Shown: positions 33,219 to 43,019 of the stretch, one piece after another | Layout of the letters: each line of letters opens with the position of its first letter | Numbering within the stretch: position 1 is the first letter of the stretch | Assembly: GCF_040676615.1 (NCBI RefSeq) | Contig: NZ_JBFAPI010000003.1 | Location: forward strand, 310,001 to 374,000 | From: Asanoa sp040676615 | GTDB taxonomy: Bacteria > Actinomycetota > Actinomycetes > Mycobacteriales > Micromonosporaceae | Reading direction: 5' to 3' | Length of the DNA stretch: 64,000 bases | Program-made: the position numbers and the translations under genes | Notes under the pieces: generated by a model | The model's input: only the letters and a program-made list of their open reading frames with translations | What the model was told of the DNA's origin: nothing | Databases searched by the model: none

Positions 33219-33890
33219 ATGACCGATAGCCCGACGCCGACCGAGGCACCCCAGGCGCTGCGGGTGTTCGTCGTCGACGACCACGCCATGTTCCGGGCCG
33301 GCGTCCGCGCCGAGCTCGCCGGCCGGGTCGACGTGATCGGCGAGGCCAGCACGGTGGCCGAGGCGGTCAGCCGGATCGGCGCGCTGGAGCCCGACGTGGT
33401 GCTGCTCGACGTGCACATGCCCGACGGCGGCGGCCGCGCGGTGCTCGAGGTGGTCCGCCGGACCCACCCGCAGGTGCGCTTCCTCGCGCTGAGCGTCTCG
33501 GACGCCGCCGAAGACGTGATAGGCCTGATCCGGGCCGGTGCCCGCGGCTACGTCACGAAGACCATCTCCTCCGAGGAGCTGGCGGCCGCGATCCGCCGGG
33601 TGGCCGAGGGCGACGCGGTGTTCAGCCCGCGCCTGGCCGGCTTCGTGCTCGACGCGTTCGCGAGCCGCTCCGACACGGCGGTCGCCGACCCGGAGCTGGA
33701 TCAGCTCACCAACCGCGAGCGCGAGGTGCTGCGGCTGCTGGCCCGCGGCTACGCCTACAAGGAGATCGCGAAGGAGCTGTTCATCTCCATCAAGACGGTG
33801 GAGACGCACGTGTCCAACGTGTTGCGCAAGCTTCAGATGTCGAACCGCTACGAACTCTCGCGTTGGGCCGCAGACCGCCGCCTAGTGTGA
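33219..33890 (+). CDS. NarL/LuxR-family response regulator
   Basis: 223-residue partner of the PspC kinase. Receiver: VFVVDDHAMFRAGV (acidic pair), phosphoacceptor in DVVLLDVHMPDGGG, Lys in GYVTKTISSEE. C-terminal LuxR helix-turn-helix: LTNREREVLRLLARGYAYKEIA then SIKTVETHVSNVLRKL. The organisation PspC membrane protein / PspC kinase / LuxR regulator recurs in actinobacteria and probably controls envelope stress genes, including the divergent operon. Confidence 0.93.
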   Translation: MTDSPTPTEAPQALRVFVVDDHAMFRAGVRAELAGRVDVIGEASTVAEAVSRIGALEPDVVLLDVHMPDGGGRAVLEVVRRTHPQVRFLALSVSDAAEDVIGLIRAGARGYVTKTISSEELAAAIRRVAEGDAVFSPRLAGFVLDAFASRSDTAVADPELDQLTNREREVLRLLARGYAYKEIAKELFISIKTVETHVSNVLRKLQMSNRYELSRWAADRRLV

Positions 33891-33987
33891 ATGTTCGAAT
33901 ATAGGCATTTACTCGGGTTCGTGGCGGTCCAGATCGTCGCTCCCGCCAGACAGCGCTCGCTTCGCTTCGCTGCCAGGTCCGCGGTTG

Positions 33988-34027
33988 GTCGCGGCAACCT
34001 GTTGTTTGTCGCGGCAACCTCTTGTTT
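33988..34027 (+). repeat. 20-bp tandem direct repeat
   Basis: Two adjacent 20-base copies (33988-34007 and 34008-34027) beginning GTCGCGGCAACCT and ending TTGTTT, with one difference (G or C at position 14). Could be a pair of regulator binding sites or a chance duplication. Confidence 0.7.
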
Positions 34028-34387
34028 CCCGACCGGAAGTGTGTTGATCTAGGCTCGCGCGCTGCCGTGTAGACCCCGTCCGCTCCGCGCCCGCGTGGAG
34101 TCGTCCGCACCGCGAACGCTGCCGCGTGTCCCGTGCGGGGCCGGTCGCGTGGGAACTCGGTGGGCTGGAGATGGCGTGCATACCATGTCGGCGGTCCGAT
34201 GTGGGACCGCCGCGGGCGGTGACCCTGCCGCGGGCGGGCCCGACGGCACGCACAACCCGCCGCGTGCCCGCAAGTTCACGACAATCTTCCGTCGCCCATG
34301 CAACCTAAAATCTCCGCCGACGCGTCTCGTCATCTGCACAGAGCGTGTCGGAATGATGGCGGTTGGCTGCTGGGCGCACTGATGGAA

Positions 34388-34448
34388 CAGCGCAAAAACG
34401 TCCCAATCGATCGCGTGGAGGCGATTCGATTTGGTCCGATTTGCGCTG
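34388..34448 (+). promoter_or_regulatory. Extended hairpin in transporter leader
   Basis: Perfect 9-bp end stem (CAGCGCAAA 34388-34396 with TTTGCGCTG 34440-34448), an internal bulge, a further CCAA/TTGG pairing, and a tip stem ATCGC/GCGAT. Lies about 170 bases before the first transporter gene. Possible RNA switch, attenuator or processing site. Confidence 0.5.
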
Positions 34449-34616
34449 CCTTCCGTCTGATGTGCACAGTCGCCTCGCTGTTACACCTGACTGCTCGTTC
34501 GGAGACATCACTGTTATCTGAACGATGCATTCGACTATTCCGAACTCGCTTCACGACGGCTAGTTTTTGCCGAACAGGCGGAGCGACCCTTCGTCCGATC
34601 TAGGAGGCCCCCGTCC

Positions 34617-35669
34617 ATGAGTAAGACCGACTCGGCGCCTGACGCCCCTGTAGCCGTCCCCGACGGCATGAGTGGCAACGTCGCATTGGAGGTCAACTCC
34701 CCGGCCGATGTGCCCGCAGATCAACAGCCCAAAAAGGAGTTCGTCGGGCGCTCGCCCGGCCAACTCGCGTGGCTGCGGCTCAAGCGTGACCGCACGGCGG
34801 CCGTCAGTGCCGTAACGCTGGTGGTGCTCGGCATTATCGCGTTGCTGTCGCCGGTGATCGAAGCGCTGCGGGGGATGGCGCCGACCGATCAGTTCAACGA
34901 CAAGCTCAACAACTTCAGTGCCATCCCGCTGGGCTACGCCGGCGGCATGAGCGGCACGCACTGGCTCGGGCTAGAGCCGCAACTCGGCCGCGACATCCTG
35001 ATGCAGTTGGTCTACGGGATGCGCACCTCGTTGCTGATCGCGTTCGCCTCCGCGATCATCGCCTCCGCGATCGGTGTCGTGATCGGAATCGTCGCCGGCT
35101 ACGCCCGCGGCTGGCTCGACACCGGGATCAACTGGGTCATCGACCTGACGCTGGCCTTCCCGTTCCTGATCTTCGCGCTCGCGATCATCCCGATTCTCGA
35201 AGACCGCTTCTACGGCGACCGCGACGCGATCCCGGCCAGTTTCCGGGTCGTCCTGATCATTTCCACGTTCGCGCTCTTCAGCTGGACCTACACGGCCCGC
35301 CTCGTGCGCGGCCAGGTGATCGCGCTGCGCGAACGGGAGTTCGTCGAAGCGGCGCGCGCGGCCGGCGCCAGCACCGGCCACATCCTGTTCCGGCAGCTGC
35401 TGCCCAACATCTGGGCGCCCATCCTGGTGACGCTGTCGCTCAACGTGCCGGCCTTCATCACCACCGAGGCCGCCCTCGCGTTCCTCAACATCGGCGTGAT
35501 CGAGCCGACCCCCGACCTGGGTCGCATGATCTTCAACTCGATCAAGTACGTCGCGACGGACCCGTTCTACACGCTCTGGCCGGGCTTGACGATCTTCATC
35601 CTCGTGCTCGCGTTCAACCTGCTGGGTGACTCGCTGCGTGACGCGCTGGACCCGAAGTCCTCGCGATAG
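34617..35669 (+). CDS. Oligopeptide ABC transporter permease (OppC/DppC type)
   Basis: 350-residue inner-membrane permease with an N-terminal OppC_N helix (about 62-85), about five further helices, and the EAA-type loop REREFVEAARAAGASTGHILFRQLLPN that contacts the ATPase. A 50-residue hydrophilic N-terminus precedes the first helix. ATG behind TAGGAGG. First gene of a five-gene operon in the order permease, binding protein, permease, ATPase, ATPase, which is the order of bldKABCDE in Streptomyces. Substrate probably peptides. Confidence 0.9.
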   Translation: MSKTDSAPDAPVAVPDGMSGNVALEVNSPADVPADQQPKKEFVGRSPGQLAWLRLKRDRTAAVSAVTLVVLGIIALLSPVIEALRGMAPTDQFNDKLNNFSAIPLGYAGGMSGTHWLGLEPQLGRDILMQLVYGMRTSLLIAFASAIIASAIGVVIGIVAGYARGWLDTGINWVIDLTLAFPFLIFALAIIPILEDRFYGDRDAIPASFRVVLIISTFALFSWTYTARLVRGQVIALREREFVEAARAAGASTGHILFRQLLPNIWAPILVTLSLNVPAFITTEAALAFLNIGVIEPTPDLGRMIFNSIKYVATDPFYTLWPGLTIFILVLAFNLLGDSLRDALDPKSSR

Positions 35670-35761
35670 CCCCGGGAAACCAAGACTTTCGCACCACGCA
35701 CGTTTCGTTCGGTCGTCTCGGGAGCTGAGGTAGCCCCAGCCGGGCGGGAAGGGAGAAGATC

Positions 35762-37513
35762 GTGCGATTTAAAGGAGGAGCGCTGATCGTCGGCGCTCTT
35801 GCCGTGGCGCTCAGCGCCTCGGCTTGTAGTGAAACCACTCAAAATGATGGTGGCTCGAACGAGCCCGCCAAGACCCAGAGCGGTGCGATCTCATACGACG
35901 CCGCCGACAACACCGGCCCGGCCAAGGCGGTTGACGGTGCCACCAAGGGTGGCGAGATCAACGTGTTCCAGGTGGGCGACTTCGAGCACCTGGACCCGGC
36001 CCGTAACTACGTCAACGTGCAGCAGGTCACGGGCAACCTGATCTACCGGTCGCTGAACGGCTACCAGGAGAACGGCTCCGGCCAGATGAAGCTGGTCGGC
36101 GACCTGGCGACCAACCCGGGCACCGACGTCAACAAGGACTGCAAGGTCTGGGAGTTCAAGCTCCGCGACGGCCTGAAGTACGAGGACGGCTCGGCGATCA
36201 CCTCGAAGGACGTCGCCTACGGCATCGCCCGTAGCTTCGCCGACGAGCTCAACGAGGGTCCGCACTACCTCCAGCAGTGGCTCTACCCGGGCGGCGCCTA
36301 CAACGACACCTACAAGGGCCCCTACAACGGTGGTGCGCCGTCGCCGCAGGGCATCGAGACGCCCGACGACAAGACCATCAAGTTCACCTTCGCCGAGCCG
36401 CACTGCGACATGCCGTACGCGGCCGCGCTGCCGACGTCCGCGCCGGTTCCGCAGGCCAAGGACACCCGTGCGCAGTACGACCTGCGTCCGTTCTCGTCCG
36501 GCCCCTACAAGGTGAAGTCCTACACCCGGGACAACACGCTCGTGCTCGAGCGCAACACCAACTGGGACCCCAACACCGACCCGATCCGCAACGCCTACCC
36601 CGACACCGTGAAGTTCACCTTCACGCTCGAGGCGGAGCAGATCGCTGAGCGGCTGGTCGCCGACGCGTCCGCCGACCAGACCGGTCTGACCTGGACCGAC
36701 GTTCCCCCGGCCGTGCTTCCGCGCACGACCGACCCGGCCGTCGCGCCGCGCGTCGTCAAGGGCCCCACGCAGTACGTGTGGTACTTGGCCATCAACAACC
36801 AGCGGATCTCCGACCTCAACGTCCGCAAGGCGCTCAACTACGCGCTGGACCGTGACGGCGCGCTCAAGGCGATCGGTGGCACCTCCGCCGGCTCGCCGGC
36901 CAGCACGCTGATGTCGCCGACCACCGCGGGCTTCGAGGCCTACGACGCCTACAACGTGCCGCCCACCGGCGACCCGGCGAAGGTCAAGGAGATCCTCGGC
37001 AGCACCACCCCGCCGGCGCTGGTTCTCGCGCACAGCAACACCCCGCTCCGCACCGCGCAGGCTGCGGCGATCAAGGAGGGCCTGGAGAAGTCCGGGTTCA
37101 AGATCACCCTGAAGCCGATCGAGTCGACCAGCTACTACGACGAGGTCGGTCGCAAGAACAACCCGTACGACATCTACCTGCACGGTTGGGGTTCGGACTG
37201 GCCGACCGGTTCGACGATCATCCCGCCGCTCTACGACGGTCGCGAGATCGGCCCGGAGGGCAACAACAACCTGTCCTACTTCAACGACGCCAGCATCAAC
37301 ACCGAGATCGACCGGGTGAAGAAGCTGCCGGCGGCGGAGCAGGACGCTGCGTGGATGGCTCTCGACAAGAAGCTCATGACTGACTTCGTGCCCGAGATCC
37401 CGGCCTACTACGACGCGACGTACGTGCTCCACGGCTCGAAGGTCGGCAACGCCTACCTGAGCGACGCGTTCGGCATCCTGCAGCTCAACAAGGTCTTCGT
37501 GAAGACCAGCTAG
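35762..37513 (+). CDS. Oligopeptide-binding lipoprotein (SBP family 5)
   Basis: Extracellular substrate-binding protein, 583 residues, with a lipoprotein signal (ALSASAC, lipidated Cys near 22). Family 5 features: DPARNYVNVQQVTGNLIYRSLNGY near residues 78-97, a W-x-FKLRDGLKYEDG block and AINNQRISDLNVRKALNYALDRD. It sits between the two permease genes, as bldKB does. GTG start with GGGAGAAG upstream. In Streptomyces such a transporter imports a developmental peptide; here only import of oligopeptides can be claimed. Confidence 0.92.
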   Translation: MRFKGGALIVGALAVALSASACSETTQNDGGSNEPAKTQSGAISYDAADNTGPAKAVDGATKGGEINVFQVGDFEHLDPARNYVNVQQVTGNLIYRSLNGYQENGSGQMKLVGDLATNPGTDVNKDCKVWEFKLRDGLKYEDGSAITSKDVAYGIARSFADELNEGPHYLQQWLYPGGAYNDTYKGPYNGGAPSPQGIETPDDKTIKFTFAEPHCDMPYAAALPTSAPVPQAKDTRAQYDLRPFSSGPYKVKSYTRDNTLVLERNTNWDPNTDPIRNAYPDTVKFTFTLEAEQIAERLVADASADQTGLTWTDVPPAVLPRTTDPAVAPRVVKGPTQYVWYLAINNQRISDLNVRKALNYALDRDGALKAIGGTSAGSPASTLMSPTTAGFEAYDAYNVPPTGDPAKVKEILGSTTPPALVLAHSNTPLRTAQAAAIKEGLEKSGFKITLKPIESTSYYDEVGRKNNPYDIYLHGWGSDWPTGSTIIPPLYDGREIGPEGNNNLSYFNDASINTEIDRVKKLPAAEQDAAWMALDKKLMTDFVPEIPAYYDATYVLHGSKVGNAYLSDAFGILQLNKVFVKTS

Positions 37514-37541
37514 TAGCTCGTAACTTCGCAACGCCGTTAGG

Positions 37542-37583
37542 CGGGTGCGGGTGGTTCTCCTACCGGGGGGCCACCCGCACCCG
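37542..37583 (+). promoter_or_regulatory. Hairpin after binding-protein gene
   Basis: Perfect 13-bp stem (37542-37554 with 37571-37583) with a 16-base loop, between the binding protein and the next permease. Such structures commonly stabilise the abundant binding-protein mRNA and lower downstream expression. Confidence 0.7.
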
Positions 37584-37615
37584 GGGCGGCAGTCTCCATC
37601 GAATAGGTGCATCCC

Positions 37616-38608
37616 ATGGTCCGGTTCATCACCCGTCGCGTGCTTGTCGGCGTCGCGACGATCATCGCGATCAGCATCATCGTCTTCGGGCTGTTCTTCG
37701 CCGTGCCGTCGTCGCCGGCCAAGGTGATGTGTGGCAAGAACTGCGACCCGGCTCAGATCGCCGCGGTGGAGACCCGGCTCGGCATTCGTGAGCCGATCAC
37801 GACGCAATACACCAAGTTCATGAAGGGCATCTTCGTCGGCCGCACCTACGCCAAGGGCACCGACTTCGAGCAGCGCTGCGACGCGCCCTGCCTGGGTTAC
37901 TCGTTCCGCAACAACGAGCCGGTGACGGCCATCCTCAGCCGCACCGTGCCGGTCACGATCAGCATCGTCGCCGGCGCCGCGGTGGTCTGGCTGCTGATCG
38001 GCATCTCGTTGGGCATGATCTCCGCGCTCCGAAGAGGCACGCTCTTCGACAAGGTCGCGATCGGCATCTCGCTGACCGGCGCGTCGATGCAGGTCTACTT
38101 CTTCGGCCTGATCCTGCTCTACGTCCTGGTCTACCTGACCCACTTGCTACCGTTCCCGTCCTATACGCCGATCACCCAGAATCCGGCTCAGTGGGCCCTC
38201 GGCCTGGTGCTGCCGTGGCTCACGCTCGGCTTCCTCAACTCGGCGATCTACGCCCGGCTCTCGCGCGCCCAGATGCTGGAGACACTCTCCGAGGACTACG
38301 TGCGCACCGCCCGCGCCAAGGGGCTGCCGCTGCGCCGGGTCTACACCAAGCACGCGCTGCGCGCCGCGATCACGCCGATCGTCACCATCGCCGGTCTCGA
38401 CATCGGCGCGTCGCTCGGCGGCACGTTCATCACCGAAACGATCTTCGGTTTCCGCGGTCTGGGCAAGGAGACCGTCGACGCGGTCAACTTCCTCAACCTG
38501 CCGATCGTCGTCGCGACGGTGCTGCTGGCAGCAGTGTTCATCATCGTCGCGAACCTCATCGTCGACGTGCTCTACGCCGTGATCGACCCACGGGTCCGGC
38601 TGAGCTGA
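37616..38608 (+). CDS. Oligopeptide ABC transporter permease (OppB/DppB type)
   Basis: 330-residue permease. N-terminal helix MVRFITRRVLVGVATIIAIS, five more helices, and the ATPase-contact loop LSEDYVRTARAKGLPLRRVYTKH. A cysteine-containing periplasmic loop (MCGKNCDPAQ and EQRCDAPCLGY) is unusual and may form disulfides. ATG 37616 has AGGTG six bases upstream, so I prefer it over the GTG at 37607. It pairs with the OppC-like permease encoded upstream. Confidence 0.91.
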   Translation: MVRFITRRVLVGVATIIAISIIVFGLFFAVPSSPAKVMCGKNCDPAQIAAVETRLGIREPITTQYTKFMKGIFVGRTYAKGTDFEQRCDAPCLGYSFRNNEPVTAILSRTVPVTISIVAGAAVVWLLIGISLGMISALRRGTLFDKVAIGISLTGASMQVYFFGLILLYVLVYLTHLLPFPSYTPITQNPAQWALGLVLPWLTLGFLNSAIYARLSRAQMLETLSEDYVRTARAKGLPLRRVYTKHALRAAITPIVTIAGLDIGASLGGTFITETIFGFRGLGKETVDAVNFLNLPIVVATVLLAAVFIIVANLIVDVLYAVIDPRVRLS

Positions 38609-38627
38609 AGCGCGAGGGAGAACAACA

Positions 38628-39706
38628 GTGACCGCACCAACCTCGGCGCCACAGACCCCGGCGACCGCCGATACGGGTGCCTACCTGAGGGTCAACGACC
38701 TGCGGGTGCACTTCCCGACCGAAGACGGCGTCGTCAAGGCCGTCGAAGGCGTGTCGTTCTCGGTCGAGCGCGGCAAGACGCTGGGCATCGTCGGCGAGTC
38801 CGGCTCGGGCAAGAGCGTCACGTCGCTGACCATCATGGGCCTGCACAACACCAAGCGGGCCCGGATCTCGGGAGAGATCCTGGTCGGCGGTCGCAACGTG
38901 GTCGGCATGTCCGAAGAGCAGACCCGCCGCCTGCGTGGCCGCGACATGTCGATGATCTTCCAGGACCCGCTGTCCGCGCTGCACCCCTATTTCAAGGTGG
39001 GCGCGCAGATCGCCGAGGCCTTCCAGGTGCACCACCCGAAGGCGTCGAAGGCCGAGGCCCGCAAGCGCGCCGTCGACATGCTCGGCCGGGTCGGCATCCC
39101 GCAGCCCGCGCGCCGCGCCGACCAATACCCGCACGAGTTCTCCGGCGGTATGCGGCAGCGCGCGATGATCGCGATGGCCCTGGTCAACGACCCCGACCTG
39201 CTGATCGCCGACGAGCCGACCACCGCGCTCGACGTGACCGTGCAGGCGCAGATCCTCGACCTGCTCGAAGACCTGCAGAGCGAGTTCAACTCGGCGATCA
39301 TCATGATCACCCACGACCTCGGCGTGGTCGCCCAGGTCGCCGACGACGTGCTGGTGATGTACGGCGGCCGCCAGGTCGAGTTCGGCAGCGTCGAGCAGGT
39401 CATGCGGCGCCCGCAGCACCCCTACACCTGGGGCCTGCTGGCCAGCGTGCCGTCGCTGCACGGCGACGCCGAAGCCGACCTCGTGCCGATCAAGGGCAAC
39501 CCGCCCTCGCTGATCAACCTCCCGACCGGCTGCGCGTTCCACCCGCGCTGCCGCTACGCCGGCCGCAACGGCGACCGCTCGTTCACCGAGGTGCCCGAGC
39601 TCCACCAGGTCCAGGAGCGTGGACACCTGGTCGCCTGTCATCTGTCAGAGGCCGACCGCAAGAAGTTCTACGCCGAAGACATCGCACCGTCCGCTGGAGT
39701 CGCGCA

Positions 39707-39710
<4 letters not shown>
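38628..39710 (+). CDS. Oligopeptide ABC transporter ATPase (OppD/DppD type)
   Basis: 360-residue ATPase with Walker A GESGSGKS, signature FSGGMRQRAMIAMA, Walker B LLIADEPTTALD and switch His in MITHD. The C-terminal oligopeptide-transporter extension contains CAFHPRCRYA and a cysteine later (LVACH), the residues that in this family can bind a [4Fe-4S] cluster. GTG start; GAGGGAG upstream. The stop overlaps the next start in ATGA. Confidence 0.94.
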
Positions 39711-40736
<1,026 letters not shown>

Positions 40737-40744
<8 letters not shown>

Positions 40745-41669
40745 CAGGACGCTCTTCGAGCGCGGTGATCAACCACTCGAAGACCGGCGCGAGCGGCGGC
40801 GGGACCGGCCAGTCGTTGATGATGTCGATCAGGTGCACGTAGCGCTCGGTCCGCGGTTCGTTGGCGGTGCGCAGCCGGGTCAGCAGCTTGGCCCGGTATG
40901 CGGCGCTGTCGCTCGTCTGGAACGTCTCGGCGTAGCGGGCGACGACCTCGTCGAGCACCTCGCTGGCCGCCGGCGAGGCCGGGTCGACGCCGGCCGCGAT
41001 CGCCGCGGTGACCCGGTCGCGCACCTTGATGGTCAGCTCGTGGTGCAGGCCCATCCGGCCGCCGTCGGCGCGCTCGGCCGCCTGGTGTGCGGCCATCCGC
41101 CGCACGCTGGCGATGAAGTCCTCGTCCTGCACGAGTTCGGCCAACTCGATCCAGGCGTCGACCTGTGCGGTGGTCGGCTCGTCGGGCAGGTAGGGCCGCA
41201 TCGACCGCAGCAGCTCGACGAAGTCGTCGTTGGCTTCGAGGCCGCCGAACGTCTTGTCGATGAAGTCGTTGATCAGCCGGTGTCTCTCGTCTTCGGACAG
41301 TTGGACGACGCGGTGCATGAACTCCAGCTCCTTCGGGTCTGATCCCCGCCTGGCCACCGCCCGCAACACCGCCCGGCGCAGCCGCAGGATGCGGATCTGC
41401 ACGTCGAGCGCGTCGGCGTGGGCGGCCGCGGCCTGCGCCACCGACAGCTCCTCGGCCAGCACCCGGCGGATCGCCCCCAGATCCAGGCCCAGTTCGCGCA
41501 GCGTGCGGATGAGGTCCAGGCGGGCGACGGCCGCGACGTCGTAGCGGCGGTGGTTGGCGGAACTACGGTCGGTCGGCGGCAGCAGCCCCGCGTCGGAGTA
41601 GAACCGGATCGTCCGCACCGGCAGTCCGGTGCGGCGCGCCAGGTCACCGATCGAGTAGTGCTCCCGCAT
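40737..41669 (-). CDS. MerR-family transcriptional regulator
   Basis: 310 residues: N-terminal MerR helix-turn-helix (SIGDLARRTGLPVRTIRFYSDAGLLPP, residues 6-32), the coiled-coil dimer helix (about 85-115), and a long C-terminal all-helical effector part with no metal-binding Cys cluster. The effector is probably an organic molecule, as in TipA/BltR-like regulators. ATG at 41669. A MerR-type dyad promoter lies directly upstream, so it likely controls itself and possibly the divergent acetyltransferase. Confidence 0.88.
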
Positions 41670-41676
41670 GCCGATC

Positions 41677-41707
41677 ACTCTGCAACCTCCACCGGGTGGA
41701 GATGCAA
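41677..41707 (-). promoter_or_regulatory. MerR-type dyad promoter
   Basis: Dyad CTCCACC-G-GGTGGAG (41687-41701) lies between a -35-like TTGCAT (41707-41702) and a -10-like CAGAGT (41682-41677) on the minus strand. The spacing is 19 bp, the over-long spacer that MerR proteins correct by twisting DNA. Confidence 0.6.
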
Positions 41708-41733
41708 CCCCGACAACGGTGGCGGCTACGGTC

Positions 41734-42489
41734 ATGCCCATGGGGGAACAGGCAACCGTCGCGGTCGAGGCGTGGCTCCGGGCGATCGGGCTGTGTGCCG
41801 ACGCGCTGCCCGGCGGCTTCGCGCGCACCGGTCCGCACGGCACCACCGAGATCATCACCGGCTTACCGGTGCCGTCGCTCAACGGCGTCTTCGCCGTCAC
41901 CGGCGCCGCCGACGTGGCCGAGGTGTCGGCCTATGCCGGCTCGCCGCGGCTGGCCACCGTGCCCTGGAGCGTCCAGGTGCGCGACGACGACGCCGAGCGG
42001 TTCGCGCCCGTCGCCGCGCGGCACGGACTGGCCCGGCGGATGCCGCTGCCGTTCATGCTCGCGGAGCTCACCGGGCCGGTGGACGCCGATCCGGCCGTCC
42101 GCCGGGTGTCCGGTGCCGACGGCGACCTTTACCGCAAAGCCCTCGCCGACGGCTACGAAGCCCCCGAGTCGATCTTCGACGGGTTCAGCGGGCCCGCGTT
42201 GCTCGACCACCCGGCCATGCGCGCGTATGTCGTCGAGGTCGCCGGCACCGTGGTCGCCACGTCGTTCGGCGTGCTGGTGGGCGACCAGATCGGCATCTTC
42301 AACATCGCGGTCCCGCCGGAGCACCGGCGGCGCGGCTACGGCCGTGCGGCCACCGCGGCGGTGCTGCGCGACGGGTACGCGGCCGGCGCGCGCCACGCCT
42401 TCCTGCACGCCACCGAACTGGGCGAGCCGCTCTACGAGTCGATGGGCTTCCGCACCGCGCAGACCTGGGCCGTATTCCTGCCCGCCTGA
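41734..42489 (+). CDS. GNAT-family N-acetyltransferase
   Basis: 251 residues. The acetyl-CoA motif A is clear at the C-terminal half: IFNIAVPPEHRRRGYGRAATAAVL (RxxGxG), with ATELGEPLYESMGF for motif B. The N-terminal 130 residues are another partly degenerate GNAT-like or substrate domain. Start at ATG 41734 or 41740; no ribosome binding site seen. It is divergent from the MerR gene, whose dyad promoter lies between them. The acceptor is unknown. Confidence 0.8.
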   Translation: MPMGEQATVAVEAWLRAIGLCADALPGGFARTGPHGTTEIITGLPVPSLNGVFAVTGAADVAEVSAYAGSPRLATVPWSVQVRDDDAERFAPVAARHGLARRMPLPFMLAELTGPVDADPAVRRVSGADGDLYRKALADGYEAPESIFDGFSGPALLDHPAMRAYVVEVAGTVVATSFGVLVGDQIGIFNIAVPPEHRRRGYGRAATAAVLRDGYAAGARHAFLHATELGEPLYESMGFRTAQTWAVFLPA

Positions 42490-42534
42490 CCCCGGGCCGG
42501 CCGGCACCCCTGCGGGCCCGGCCGACGCGGGTCA
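42487..42534. terminator. Symmetric terminator spanning both stop codons
   Basis: Outer arms TGACCC (42487-42492) and GGGTCA (42529-42534) contain the stop codons of the convergent acetyltransferase and chorismate mutase genes. An inner CCGGGCC/GGCCCGG stem (42492-42498 with 42515-42521) completes it. No T-run. Confidence 0.7.
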
Positions 42535-42825
42535 GAGCGCGCCGCGGCCGGCCCGGAGGATCAGCAAAGCCAGTTGGGTGCCGTCGGCGCCCAGCGCGGT
42601 GCGGAACTTCTCCAGGATCTCCCGCTCGCGGGACAGCACGAGGCGAGTGCCGCCGGACGCCACCCGGGTCGCGCCGACCTGCTGGGACAGGGCCGCGCGC
42701 TCCTGCCACAACTCGATGATCGCGGCGTCGATCTCGTCGATGCGCTCGCGCATGCCCCGGATCCGTTTGGCGGCGTCGGCGTCTTCGGTCCCGGTGCTCG
42801 GCTGGGCGACGGCGTTGGTGCTCAT
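42532..42825 (-). CDS. aroQ: Chorismate mutase (AroQ, mycobacterial Rv0948c type)
   Basis: Converts chorismate to prephenate, the branch to Phe and Tyr, in the cytoplasm. 97 residues: IRGMRERIDEIDAAIIELWQERAALSQQVG then SGGTRLVLSREREILE and the C-terminal LALLILRAGRGAL. This closely resembles the actinobacterial AroQ-delta enzyme (Rv0948c), which is weak alone and is activated by binding DAHP synthase; the RAGRGAL tail corresponds to the interacting end. ATG 42825 has GAGGAG six bases upstream. Upstream lie a leader peptide rich in Tyr/Phe codons and an intrinsic terminator, suggesting attenuation. Next to uvrD1 as in Mycobacterium. Confidence 0.92.
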   Translation of the reverse strand: MSTNAVAQPSTGTEDADAAKRIRGMRERIDEIDAAIIELWQERAALSQQVGATRVASGGTRLVLSREREILEKFRTALGADGTQLALLILRAGRGAL

Positions 42826-42898
42826 TTCGTGCTCCTCGGAGGCCATCTCACTGTTTCTCTGGCTGGTCGGCGGGCCGCTTGGACCCCGAGGCCGAGAA

Positions 42899-42927
42899 AA
42901 GCCCCGGGCTCCAGGAGCCCGGGGCTT
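42899..42927 (-). terminator. Intrinsic terminator/attenuator before chorismate mutase
   Basis: Perfect 13-bp stem (42927-42915 with 42911-42899 on the minus strand), three-base loop, then CTTTTCTC: a classical Rho-independent terminator. It lies 17 bases after the leader-peptide stop and 74 bases before the aroQ start, the normal place for an attenuator. An alternative pairing of CTCCTGG in its loop and 3' arm with CCGGGAG (42976-42970) could prevent it forming. Confidence 0.85.
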
Positions 42928-42943
42928 CTCGCAGGTCTTGTGT

Positions 42944-43012
42944 TCAGGCGCGACCTACGGCTGCCGGACTCCCGGTGCCGTAGTAAAAGTAGGATCGCGA
43001 CCGCTGGATCAC
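42944..43012 (-). CDS. Tyr/Phe leader peptide of chorismate mutase
   Basis: A 22-codon frame beginning GTG at 43012 and ending TGA at 42944. Residues 8-11 are Tyr-Phe-Tyr-Tyr (TAC TTT TAC TAC, 42991-42980). It is too short for ordinary gene calling. The start lies where transcription from the promoter at 43048-43020 should begin, so it would be leaderless, or nearly so. The two final Tyr codons are inside the 5' arm of a hairpin (CTACGGC 42983-42977 with GCCGTAG 42961-42955, plus inner CCGG/CCGG) that precedes the terminator. A ribosome stalled at those codons would disrupt this hairpin. This is the arrangement of ribosome-mediated attenuation sensing charged tRNA-Tyr/Phe. Expression is inferred. 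Confidence 0.72.
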   Translation of the reverse strand: MIQRSRSYFYYGTGSPAAVGRA

Positions 43013-43019
43013 GTTGGCA

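Larger units (their letters stand above)
33891..34616 (+). other. Long untranslated region upstream of the peptide transporter
   Basis: 726 bases with no convincing gene and lower GC than the flanks. It contains a 20-bp direct repeat (33988-34027) and an extended hairpin (34388-34448). It presumably carries the promoter and leader of the transporter operon. I could not place a confident -35/-10 pair. Confidence 0.6.

Noticed and set aside
33891..34616. A hidden gene in the long region before the peptide transporter
   Set aside because: The open frames are short, overlap in all directions, lack ribosome binding sites and have no recognisable protein features.
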